Of a stretch of 64,000 nt of DNA, positions 1 to 10,925 are shown piece by piece. Source of the DNA: Onchocerca volvulus. Its lineage: Eukaryota > Nematoda > Chromadorea > Rhabditida > Onchocercidae. The stretch lies in NCBI GenBank assembly GCA_000499405.2, contig HG738139.1, positions 14,010,183 to 14,074,182 of the forward strand, given 5' to 3'. Numbering within the stretch: position 1 is the stretch's first letter; every line of letters starts with the position of its first letter. Both the position numbers and the translations under genes were made by a program. The notes beneath the pieces are model-generated. The model was not told the origin of the DNA, ran no database searches, and was given only the letters and a program-made list of their open reading frames with translations.

Positions 1-2465
1 TAAATAATTATTCATTCTTTAACATTTAACAAAGACTTTAATTTACTATAAGTTTAAAATAGTTCCTTTTTTTTGTAAATTAGAAAAAATCGGAAAACAT
101 CTTGAAAAGATGTATTCCATCATGTGAAAAAGAACAACTGATCTAAAGTAATGTTCTTGATGTGACTGTTGAATTCACATCACAAAAAAATTATAGGGCA
201 AATGTAGCAATTGTATGTATTTCCAACTTCTTAAGAATTTCTTTTTTGTCTTTATTTTAATTTTTTATTTCCACTTTTCAAACTGGAAATTCAGAGATAT
301 ATGATCAAAAAAAAGAAAAAAAAAAGATGGCAAGAAGTTGAATATCAAACTACGCGAATAAGCTTAAAAATCAAAATAAAAAATAAAAGATTGAGATTGA
401 ATCGATCTAGACACTTGCTAATAACACATTAAATTATATTTAAATGTCAAGAAAAAAGAAACATGAAATACTTAATTTTTGTTTGATTAATTGTTTGAGT
501 AAATTCAGCAAAGCATACAATTCAATCTATCATTCCGATTAACTTACTCTCGATTTGTTTCCCAAAAAGATTTAATAGCGTTTTTGAACTTTCCTTGATC
601 GGCTTTTTTTCTTTTATTTTCTTTTTTTTTTTTTTTTTTTTGAGTGCTTTTCATCGATGGTTCTCTCAAATGATCATCGTATTACATCGAATAAATGAAA
701 AACCAGTGAATATATATTTTGTAAATGAAACACTGAATGAGGATAATTGTTATCCGAGAGAATTTGAAAAAAGAGCGACTATTTAGATGAGAAGTGAATT
801 GACGAATTTGTACATTTGAATTAATAAATTGAAAGAAAACAACATATATAATCAGGTTTTCTCAAAAGCTAAAATTGAATCTTGATGAAAGATTTCATTA
901 AAATCATTGAAAAATATTATTATGAAAATATTTGTTGCTCGAAAAACGAAGAAAAAATGGTTGAGAGACAACATCAACCAATTTGAAATGTATGAATTGA
1001 ATACTTAATCTTTTATTCATAATTTACTTTAAACTAATGTTAACATGGAGATGAAAAATGTATGACGTCAATTCCGAATTTAAAAGTGAATGGGAAAGAG
1101 AAGCAAAAATAACTGAAAATGCTTTTTTTACTGATTTCAACTGCATAAAATCAAAGCTATAGTGATAACATTGATAAATAGTGACAAGTAAATAATAAGT
1201 TTATTTAACTAAATTGAAAAGAAGTTAATAATAGGTCAGTGAAAAGGTTAGAATTTACTTTCATATCATAAAAATAATACATGGAAATGTAGCATGTCAT
1301 TTGATAATTCCATCAAATTTATTGTTTCTTCAAATATTGTCAAAATTCGTGTAAAATATAACTCAAAAAATATGATTTGTTAGAAGGATTGAAAGTTAGT
1401 TGATAACAAAATTGTGATTTTCGTGAAAAGTGATGTTGTAGCTAATATTAATATTTCAAATATTTGTACGCTTTGTATAAGTTCGGAAGATTCTAAGCGG
1501 AGCATCTTTTACTGACCCAATAACTAGATGAATCTCAATGAGTTTCTTCTGTTCGAAACTTTTTAAATGATTCAGTGATGCAAAAAAAGTGAAGGAAATG
1601 ACGTGCAAAAGAATGTGTAATAGAGACTTCATTATCATTGGTCAAATCACAAGAATCCTTTTCAAAATTTTATAAAATAGAGGAAAACTGGAAAGAAGAA
1701 GAAGAAAGATGCTGTAGAAAAATCATTGACAGTTCGTTACAAATGTTTCATGAAAAATTGTACTCCAAAAAAAACGATACATAAGGTTGCGTCAATGTAC
1801 ACATTTCTGTCACTGATGGCAATATGGGATTACGATCACTCAGCATGTATTAAATTTCGTCTATAAATTTCACATTTCACACTTCATATGAACAGAAAAT
1901 TGTATATTTGCTGCAAACCAAAGTGAGACTTGAAATTTCGTCCTTAGACAAAAAGGCACTTTTAATTACTTAACTACTTTCTTCATTCTCTTTTTCTCAA
2001 AAAATCGCCTGTGTTGTCAATTTCTTTGTTTTCTAACTGTAAGAAGGAATTGGACTGAGAAGTTCGAAAAAAAAAAAAAGAAAGAAAATATGATGCATTA
2101 CTTTCGTGTTATCTTGATTGTTTCTTTTCAAGTCAAGCCAACATATTTATTTTCATTTTATTGATTTAACCCTTGATGACAATTAACTAAAATGTCAAGT
2201 TATCAATTATTTGAAAGTATTAAAATGCCATATCAAAGATAATCTATACATCATTTCTTTCATCCTGATTTTGCTCATTTGAAATCACTCAGTTGACATC
2301 ACTGATCAGTGATGAAACTCATAGTGAGATTTTAAGCTGAGCAGAAATTCCCAAAATTTTTTGATTACTATTTAGTAATTAATTTCATGTTATCATAGTT
2401 TAAAGTCGTTACTATTCGGAGAAGTTAAGATTTCATAAGTCGCTCGCTGTCGCAATAACCAGAAA
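1..2465. other. AT-rich non-coding stretch
   Basis: No reading frame here looks like a gene. Open stretches are short, low in complexity and lack convincing splice partners. The region holds ordinary AT-rich DNA with A and T runs and ends at the 5' terminus of the Helitron at 2466. Confidence 0.6.
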
Positions 2466-2849
2466 TCTATATAAATAAATATGTAAATCATCGTTGTTGT
2501 TATTTGTCACGTAACTTTGCAATCTCTTCACCGATCGCTTTCAAATTTCGACACAATATTATACTGAAATCAGGGTGTTTTTATCTATATATGTTTATTT
2601 TTTTTTACTTTTCACACCTTTGATAGGTAAAAATAAGTGAAATCGTGTCATTGTTGCTGTTATTTGGTGCATACTTTGCAACCTATTCACCAATTGCTTT
2701 CAAATTTCGACACAAATTTGCATTCGAATAAACACTTTTATTTTATTTAGATATATCTACTTTTTTTATTTGTCATAAGTCAATTTCGAAAACTGTTCAG
2801 ATGCAATCTACATAAAGCATTAAAATAATATCTTGCAGAAGATCAAACT

Positions 2850-4600
2850 TAAGTCATCGTACTCGCGCAGCAGAATGAATGCGACGATTAATTGCAAATC
2901 AAACTGAGGAAGAACGGGCATCAACAAACGAACGAAAAGATGAAGAATGGCTCAAATACGAGCAGAACGGCTAGCAAGCCAGACTTGAGGATGCACAGTT
3001 GCGAGCACTTCGATCGTGTTTTGCAGCTTCAGATCTGCTTCGTTCTTAGTAAAATCAACGCAGAAGATCAAACTCGGTTTTGAACATGGATTCCTCAACA
3101 GAAATCTACAGTGAAGCTTTGATAATGAAGACTTGTGCTTACAAATCGTGAACAAAGTTCTCATCAATAGAGAATGTCATCAACGAATCGATCTGCTACT
3201 GCTTCGTTCGATGTAGAATTGCGTAGCGAACAAAATTACAACACAGCTGATCTTTTGTTGCATGTGCGATCAAATATTTCTGAGCTAATGTTTGAGCAAA
3301 AAGGCACTTACGATCAAAATAATGCAAACTATCAGTAAGGGAGTTGGAGAAATCTTCTTTTTAGATGCGCCAGGAGGGATTGGTAAAATGCTCCTAATTA
3401 GATTGATTCTGGCAACAGTTCGATCCCAGAATGGCATAGCCTTAGCTCTTGCATCGTCTGTAATATCCGCAACATTTCTACCAGCTGGAAGAATTGCTCA
3501 TTTCGCTTTGAAATTAACATTGAGCATGTAATTCATTGAAACACCCATATGCAACATTTCTAAAACATCCGATATGGGAAAAGTATTGCAAAAATGCAAA
3601 TTTCTTGTTTGGAATGAATGCACAATGATGCACAAAAAATCGATCATGGCTCTTGATCGATCATTGCGAGATTTGCTTGGAAATATCAGACCATTTGGAA
3701 ACGCAATTAATATTACTTGTAGGAGATTTCAGGCGACATTACCTATGATTTCTCGATCGAAATAGCGGATGAAATAAATGACTGCCTGAAATACTCTATT
3801 TTGTGGCTACACGTAAAGACGTTTAAAATTAATTATAAATATGCGTGTTCAGCAGCAAAACGATCGATTAGCTGGAATATTCTTAAATCAATTGCTGGAA
3901 ATTGGGAATGGAAAGATGCCGGTTGATCTGACCCCAGAATCGAATTTCTTTGCCTCATAACTTCTGCAATTTAGTAACGTTAGAAGAAGAGCTGGTTGAA
4001 AAAATATTTTGCGATATTCAAACCAATTATAAGAATCACGATTGGCTGAGTGAACGAACTATTCTAGCGGCCAAGAATAAAGACATTCGACGAACTTCAC
4101 AATATTATTCAGTTTAACATTCAAAGTTAGGCAGTCAAAGTCCACTGAAAGTGTTGTGGAAGCAAATGAAGCGTTAATTATCCAGCAGAATTTTTGGATT
4201 CACTCGATCTGCCAGAGATTCCACCATACGTACTGCATTTGAAAATCGGCATGCTAACTAATTATCATATTGCGAAATATCAACCAGCCAAAACTTTGCA
4301 ACGGCATGCGGCTTGCAGTAAAAAAATTAATGGGCAATGTCGTAGAGGTAGCAATCTTGACAGTACCTTTCAAAGATAAGATGTCCTTATTTCTCGCATT
4401 CTGTAATTCCAAACGATATGCCATTTCAGTTTCAGAGATTGCAATTCCCAATTCGATTGGCGTTTGCATTCACCATCAGCAAATCTTAGGGCCAGTCTTT
4501 GGAACTATTTGGTTTAGATCTAGAGACTGATTGTTTTCATATGGACAATTATATGCTGCGTGCTCTAAAATCGGCAAACCAGATAATCTCTATATCTAAA
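2850..4600 (+). pseudogene. Helitron-encoded Pif1-like helicase, multiply frameshifted
   Basis: Fragments in different frames follow the order of a Helitron helicase. An Arg/Glu-rich N-terminal piece lies at about 2850-3000 and a lead-in at about 3229-3300. The Walker A segment FFLDAPGGIGKM is at about 3355-3390, where the usual GKT has become GKM. The Walker B-like VWNEC is at about 3607-3621, where VWDEC is normal, so the catalytic Asp is Asn. C-terminal pieces include LPEIPPYVLHLKIG near 4206 and a pre-terminal fragment near 4440-4500. Frame changes and stops separate all of them. This is a dead gene. Family identity is strong from the motif order; each boundary is approximate. Confidence 0.8.
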
Positions 4601-4992
4601 CAGACAATAGAACAAGTATTGTGAAATTAAACGTATTAGATGTGGGCGAAAACTGAAAGATGTCAAATCATGCCATGACAATTATGCTAAACAGAAATAC
4701 TAATGGTCAAGTGGCGCGACATAGTTTCAAAGAAACGACAAACATTTTTACCACCAAAACGTTCCAATTCAGAGATAAATGACAAAGATCGACGCAGCAA
4801 CAGCGATAGTTAGAGTTCCGAGGGTTCGAATTCGATAGTTCAAATTTGAATTTTTTTAAAACAGATTTCAAGATATTGTGGACTTATGTATTCAACATCA
4901 ATGATAAATATCTTCGTGGTTATCAAATTGCTACGAGGTGTCATGTTTTAATTCCATTTGCAAAGTAAGGATTGACTTAACATTTAGAACAA

Positions 4993-5007
4993 CTCCGCCA
5001 AGCGGAG
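4993..5007 (+). terminator. Helitron 3' terminal hairpin
   Basis: A perfect stem of six G/C-rich pairs with a CAA loop lies shortly before the CTAG end. In Helitrons this hairpin is thought to mark the end of rolling-circle strand transfer. Its GC-rich sequence stands out in this AT-rich region. Confidence 0.75.
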
Positions 5008-5026
5008 CGTGAGCGGGTACAGCTAG

Positions 5027-6030
5027 TTCTCACTATAAAAAGAGTCAAAATTATTTGCTAGAGAATGTAATTCTCATAAATAACTTCAAGAGCAGTGTGT
5101 TTCAACTCTGCTTCAGTTCTCCATTAAATTTTATCAGTTTCCAACTCCAAATAAATCCCAGCTAGAATTCGCTACTATCAATAAATATTCAGATTATCAA
5201 TAATATTATCGACATCCATCTATCAATTGTCCTATGTAAACTGAACTTAATCTAGAATTTTAATTTTCAATTCTACATCTCAGACTCAACAAAAAATATT
5301 TTTTTCTTTATTTTGTGATCTATTTTATATTTAATTTTCCCTAGTTGCGGCGATAAACTTTGTTATAGCAAATCCTTACTTACAAACAATTTCATCTGTA
5401 CCAAACTTTCAATCCCCCAAGAAGAAAACATTTTTCGACAAGCATTTTTCATTCTATTGCATTTTTTGCACTCATTTTCACATTTTCGAATAAAATAGTC
5501 TGAATGATGTCATTGTCACATTTTTATTCAATAAATGACAATAGCAATTTCTCGATATCAGCCCTTCTCTGTGTAAAGAGAAGCAATGGAACATTGAAAA
5601 CTATTTAATGTGAATAACATGACAACACATCAATTTGTTTGTTAAATGTGGCAGCAAGCGGTTGTGACATGCGCATTTCTTCTTTTCAAAATAAAAGCTC
5701 ATTTAATACGATCAGCTGATTATACCATCAAAGGTTTAAAAAATCTCCAATTGATAGATCAAAGGATGAATGAGTAATTAATTGAACGATTCCGATGAGA
5801 AATTTCATCGTCTAGCAGTTTTAAAAAAATGTTTCGAAATGCACATTTGAAAAATACAGTTTTTAACTAATTATTTTTATCCATTCATTATTACATTCAT
5901 AAATCTGTAAATATTTCCATTCTCAAGACTCTCATGGTTAAATATTTTCAATTCTATTTTTTTTTTTGTTTAACATAGTTAACTTTAAGACACTTTTTCG
6001 GTAATTTTACAAGCATCTGGCAATGATACT
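5027..6030. other. Non-coding stretch
   Basis: No gene, RNA or repeat could be supported here. The stretch is AT-rich with only very short open frames. Confidence 0.5.
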
Positions 6031-6303
6031 ATGAAAAAAACGAAACTAAAACCAGGTGCATCTGATTCGTGGTTCTGGATGACGCCTATTAGAAACAATC
6101 ATTATGCATATAAACAAAAACAACGAAATTATACTCCGCCGATACAGTGGCAAAAATGGCAAGATCAAAGAAAGCGACATAAAAGATCAAATGAGGAAAT
6201 ACTTATTACTTTGAAAGACGAAATGGCAGGCACAACTTTGGGTAAATTAACTGACTTGAATTATTATTGTTTAATTTATCTTTCTAAAAGACCATCTGAC
6301 TAG
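6031..6303 (+). CDS. Possible small gene or exon, unknown function
   Basis: An ATG-initiated open frame of 90 codons looks more protein-like than its surroundings: it has Trp, Pro and Tyr codons and a basic stretch around QKWQDQRKRHKR. The last 20 codons are low in quality. A donor-like GGTAAATT at about 6240 suggests that the coding part ends after about 70 residues and splices onward. One phase-compatible acceptor follows CTGTAACAG near 6861 and would add a short tail. No domain is recognised and no signal peptide or membrane segment is seen. It could equally be chance or the remains of an exon. Confidence 0.3.
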   Translation: MKKTKLKPGASDSWFWMTPIRNNHYAYKQKQRNYTPPIQWQKWQDQRKRHKRSNEEILITLKDEMAGTTLGKLTDLNYYCLIYLSKRPSD

Positions 6304-6686
6304 TTTTTTACATAGCAAAATAAAATTAATCGATCGGATATACTAATGGTCACTTTATATTATCTTATAAATTTATTTCAATTTATTTCAATTATCTTAT
6401 AAATTTATTTCGATAGTTGAAATGAATCAAACTGAATAAAAAGTCAGCTAGTTAAATTGAAAGATTGGAATTAATGCTTGAATTTCCCTTTACGATTGCA
6501 ATAAATTTCTTATGCTTTTGGATAAATAAAGGAATGAAACATAAGAATGATCAGAAGAATAAGTGTTAGATTATCGAGAAATACTCGCTCTGTGATGCGA
6601 TGCTATAGTACGATTGAATGATGAACCTAGCTTAAATTCTAATTATTTAATATTTCTAATTCCAAATTATTAAACGAAATTCAAAA

Positions 6687-6736
6687 AAATACACACACAC
6701 ACACACACACACGCATACACACGTACACACACATAC
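6687..6736 (+). repeat. AC dinucleotide microsatellite
   Basis: This is a run of AC repeats with a few interruptions (GCAT, GTAC). It is a simple sequence repeat in non-coding DNA. Confidence 0.85.
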
Positions 6737-7068
6737 TGAAAACAAAAAAAAAAAAACGAGAATCCTCGGTTAATTCGAGTAAGCCATATTTAAAACGTTT
6801 AATTATCGACTGTTTATCAATTGTGTCTTATGTATGGCATCAAAACATGCCCCTGTAACAGGTTGCCTTGAAAACATCGAAATATTGCATATTATGGAAC
6901 ATTAATCTGAAGCATTAACTGAAAAACTTTTAAATGAATCATATTTTTGCCAATTCTACTTTTCATCAACCATAGTATTCCTTTAAGATTTTAATTGATT
7001 GAAATTTCGATAGATTTTATACTAATAGAGTCTTTATTATTATTAAATAAAATGAAATTATTGCTAAT

Positions 7069-7241
7069 TTATATAAATAAAAATGTAAATGTTTATTTGT
7101 TCAAAATCTTAAATCTCAAAAAATTCTTAAACATGCGTCTATTCGAATGCAACGTAGTATCAAAATTTCAAATCAATCGATGAAAAACTTGAAACGTTGT
7201 GTGGCAATAACAATAAAATTTACATTTTTGTTTATATAGAT
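7069..7241. mobile_element. Helitron-related element with inverted termini
   Basis: The left end carries TATATAAATAAAAATGTAAA and the right end carries its inverted counterpart (ATTTACATTTTTGTTTATAT). The interior contains, on the reverse strand, the CGTTGCATTCGAATAG core shared with the other Helitron-like sequences in this window. It has no coding capacity. It is best read as a non-autonomous derivative whose Helitron 5' end is present in both orientations, or as a fold-back element of the same family. Confidence 0.55.
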
Positions 7242-7254
7242 AAAAATTTACATA

Positions 7255-7312
7255 AATAAATATGATATAGATTAAATATGATATAGATTAATAAATATAA
7301 TATAGATTAAAA
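7255..7312 (+). repeat. Short tandem repeat, AAATATGATATAGATT-like unit
   Basis: Three imperfect adjacent copies of a 16-20 bp AT-rich unit follow directly after the inverted-repeat element. The stretch is non-coding. Confidence 0.55.
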
Positions 7313-7509
7313 TTTTGATTTAAATCAGCAGAAAAAATAATATTTCACTGTACTAATATTCATTTTTTTTTCACACTATTAAAAGAATTACCTTATATTA
7401 CTTCAAAATTCATTCTGTGATCATTGCACTTCTTATTTTCACAGCAGAATCACTCCGTCATAATCAAGAAAAGTTCTTACATTTCTTAGTTATGATGGAT
7501 TTGACTAAG

Positions 7510-8282
7510 AATTAAGAAAACTAAGAAAGAAATTAAAATTAATTCGTGAAATGAAGACAGAAATTAATTTTAATCCTTTCGATCGTAGCAGTCTAATAGT
7601 TATAATTGCAAAAATCAACATAACCAAACAATTTATAGGAAACCAAGAAAAATGGTCCAAACAAGTAGGAAACGAATCAGAAAAGAAATCCACACAAATG
7701 GGAAACGAATCTTTTATTATCACAATTAGTAGCGGAAATACAACGGTAATGATATGCGATTTTTGAATTTCTCATATCGTTTTTCAAATTTTTTTAAAAA
7801 AAAGTCGAATTAAAAAAGAATCAAATGCTGTTGAAATCGCAACAGAACAGAAAATGCATTCATCAAAAAAATGTTCCTTATATCATTGAAATCAAATTAA
7901 CATCCCGTGAAGAACAAATAAATTCTAAGTTTTCTCAAGTTTATTTTGAGTTAATTTACACTACTTGTTGCAAAATCTCTTCATTCTTTGATGGTCTTTT
8001 TTATTTATTTATTATAAATGAATGCTTCTAATAAATTTCTGCTTTCACAAATATTGAATTTAAAAAGAAAAGTACATTTTAGGCAACACCAGAAAAAGAA
8101 TATTCCCCATTCACTCCAAGTAAGTGATGTTTAATTATTCAAACATTCTATTCAAATTTACAGCTGATTTACTTGAGACTTATTTTTGACATTAAAATGC
8201 GATTACAGCAAGTGATCATTATTCTACGGATCAAATGTCATTAAAATATAAAATTGTTAATTCCGAAACATGCAGAAAGTAA
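7510..8282 (+). CDS. Putative four-exon gene or pseudogene, unknown product
   Basis: Four segments join in phase with plausible signals: 7510-7745, 7819-7938, 8083-8119 (clean TTTTAG acceptor, GTAAGT donor) and 8209-8282 ending in TAA. The first segment begins with a heptad-like Leu/Lys helix (LRKLRKKLKLIREMK). The third is the most exon-like. Upstream, 7449-7509 reads as another helical stretch (ESLRHNQEKFLHFL) but in a different frame, with no room for an intron. That suggests either a frameshift (pseudogene) or a wrong start. The product is about 140 residues and no domain is recognised. A separate hydrophobic exon at 8586-8720 may belong to it. Confidence 0.3.
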
Positions 8283-8585
8283 AAAAGCAGGAACTAATGA
8301 TGTATAAGACTGTTTTCGATTTTGATTAGAATGATTTAAAAAACTTGAATGATTAAAAAAGATGATTGATTTAAATGACATATAATTTAGGAATTCCACC
8401 GAAAAAAATCTTAAACTATCATCAAATGTTACCAAGTCTTAAATTGGCATATATATAAAATACGAAATGTCTGAATTTAATTGCTAATTAAAAATTCTGA
8501 AGCAAATATTAGCAAACATGACAACAGTAAATATGAGATAAACTTACAATTCAATAAATTGTGTTGAAATAAGAAAATTTTTTAG

Positions 8586-8720
8586 TGTTAAAAATACTGA
8601 TATCAATGAGTATCATGACAATATTAATAATAATTGTGGCTTCTGCGATAGTTCTTTATACCACCGAAAAGAGATTATTCATGGAAAAACAAATAGCTAT
8701 GAATTCAGCTTTAGTTGGAT
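8586..8720 (+). CDS. Possible C-terminal transmembrane exon
   Basis: After a TTTTTTAG acceptor-like site, one frame encodes a strongly hydrophobic stretch (TILIIIVASAIVLY) followed by about 20 polar residues and TAA. It resembles a tail-anchored protein's last exon. The phase does not match a simple join to the AAA|GTAAAA donor-like site just before 8282, so membership in the upstream model is unproven. Confidence 0.25.
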
Positions 8721-9018
8721 AAATTCGATCGATCATAATTCGTATTTTGTTTGTTTTTTTTTTCGTGAACTTTTAATCAATATTTTTGTCTCCAATTTTT
8801 TAAATTTGCAGTATCAAATGTGGAAAGACTTACTTTCTGACACATAAAAAGATAGGCTGATAAGAAGTTTCAATTGTGAAGAGCGAAATACGGTTGAAAC
8901 TAAGGAGCTTAATGAGAAATAAGATTTACTGAGTATCCATTCCTTCTTTATTTGATTCAGTAGAATAATTTTAATATTTAATCCAATAGAGTTCTAGCAG
9001 AATAATCAAAAGTTTACC

Positions 9019-9393
9019 TCATATAAATGACTTTCGATCGTCATTCTTATTTACAAACTAATTGTACCCGGCCAATCTCTCGTGGCCATTCAGCTAATCT
9101 ATATAAATAAAAATATCCGCTCGACTTTCGATCGTCATTCTTATTTACAAACTAATTGTACCCGGCCAATCTCCCGTGGCCATTCAGCTAATCTATATAA
9201 ATAAAAATATCCGCTCGCTTACTTTTACCTGTCATAGGTGTGAAAGATGAAAAAAAAAAAGTAGATGTATCAATATAAAAAGACGCATTTATTCGAATGC
9301 AACATTACTTCAAAATTTCAAATCAGTCGCTGAGAACTTGCGACATTGTTTCAAAAGCCACAACGAACATTTACATTTTTATTTATATAGATT
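9019..9393 (+). mobile_element. Tandem head-to-tail miniature Helitron array
   Basis: Three units lie end to end. The first is a 5'-shortened copy ending CTAA at 9094-9097. The second is a complete 94 bp unit, 9098-9191, running from TCTATATAAATAAAAATATC to CTAA. The third starts identically at 9192. In the first two units GGCCA and TGGCC arms form a short hairpin roughly 10 bases before CTAA, as expected of a Helitron 3' end. Each new TC start follows the previous CTAA directly, which is the arrangement of tandem rolling-circle insertions. The third copy (9192-9393) ends in an inverted copy of the same 5' terminus and contains the family core in reverse orientation. Confidence 0.7.
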
Positions 9394-10925
9394 ATTTGCC
9401 GACTATTGTCTAGCAGTGAATCAATGACTGGTTAACCTCACTTTGTCTATCTGTTAATGGGAGTGTTTTGCCCGGTAACATATCTATCCTTGCGGCGTTT
9501 TGGCGGTAAACATGTTTATTCTTACGAACTGGTAAAAAAAAACAAACAGTTAGTATAACTATATAGAGATACGCACCTATTTGAATACAGCATTGTATCA
9601 AAATTTATATCAAAATTTCAAATCAATTGATAAAGAACTTGCAATGTTGTGTCAAAAGCCACAACGGATATTCATTAGCTCACTATTTATGCAAATCATA
9701 CCAGATAGCAAGATTATTGTAATACCAAAAAATATTTAAGTTGAATTTATAAATTTCAATTTTTTTACGTACATGAATAACATTTTTATGAATCAGTCAA
9801 ACAATTATTCATTTTCTCGTAGATATAATTCAATTATCGGTAATACAAATAGCTTCTATCTATCGAATCTTAATTTTTCTCTTATTCTTCAAAGTTTTCA
9901 GCATTACTGATTAAGCAAAAATTCTGTTTCTTTCTTTGACTTTCTTATTATTTAAATGTGTTGTTAAAATATTTCATCACATCGTTTTTTTCTAATTAGA
10001 ATGATGAAATCAATCAGCCATATATGAAATAGATAGAAATGATTTTTTTCGAAATGAATATTATTTTGCATAAAATTCTTTTGTCCCTGGCCTCTTTTTA
10101 GAAGAAATGTTATATTATTTGTTTAATTTATGCTATCTTTTTTAATTCTTCCATTTATTAATTCAGTTCTGTTCGAGTGCAAGAATTGTTAATTTACAGT
10201 TGTAGTCCTTGATAGTATCGTAATCTGTCTGAAATTTTAGCAACTTTTATTAATCAAATTTGTTATTATCCGAAAAATATGTCGAAATCTTTCGGTCAGT
10301 ATTTTTGAACCATTAATATTGTTCCCATTTTACATTTCATTTCATTTATTTCCAAAGTTAATGATACGAATTTGTACCAATATTTCTTGCACTTCGAATC
10401 TTTTTTTTTTTTTCGAAACATTTCGTATAAATGTCGTTTATATGATTGTTATTCCGTTAGATATTATCACAGTTATAGAAATTATTTGATTGTTACCAAT
10501 ATTATTTCTATCCATACCATGTATTGTTCAACAGAATAAATATGAGCTAAAAAGCAGAAATGAAATATATTAATTCAAATTTTTGAATGGTAAATTCCAA
10601 TTGAAGGATAAAAAAATTAGTAGATGAGAGATATATGACTTTAATTGGTCTTCATTTATAGTCATTTTTAAATGCAGAATCAAATTCGAATTAATTTTGG
10701 AGGTAATAAATTGATTTCCAGTATTTTTTACTGGGGAATTTTGAATAATTACTCCATTCACAACGCCAGTATCGGTAGATTATTTTCGATGTATTGAACG
10801 CTGATCACAGCACAATAAAATAAAATAAAATAATGATAAGCAATGCTTAAAAAATAAATGCCATAATTTTGATAAGAAATCAAATAAGATGCTTCAGGTC
10901 ATCGGGAAATTTTTCATACATCCAG
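9394..10925. other. Non-coding stretch with degraded Helitron-core trace
   Basis: Around 9540-9680 there is a diverged, reverse-orientation copy of the Helitron family core. The rest shows no supportable gene. Confidence 0.45.

Larger units (their letters stand above)
2466..5026 (+). mobile_element. Decayed Helitron with both termini preserved
   Basis: The element starts TCTATATAAATAAA directly after an A and ends CTAG directly before a T, which is the classic Helitron insertion into an AT dinucleotide. A perfect 6-bp hairpin (CTCCGC, loop CAA, GCGGAG; 4993-5007) sits 15 bases before the CTAG at 5023-5026. The 5' subterminal part holds two diverged direct copies of a roughly 160 bp unit (about 2486-2640 and 2648-2800). 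The interior carries broken Pif1-like Helitron helicase coding sequence. At about 2.56 kb it is much shorter than autonomous elements, and no Rep/HUH endonuclease region is visible, so it is an internally deleted copy. It cannot move by itself. Confidence 0.85.

Noticed and set aside
595..786. 63-codon frame beginning in a T run
   Set aside because: The start is a poly-Phe artefact; the remaining 45 codons show no domain and no splice partner could be placed.
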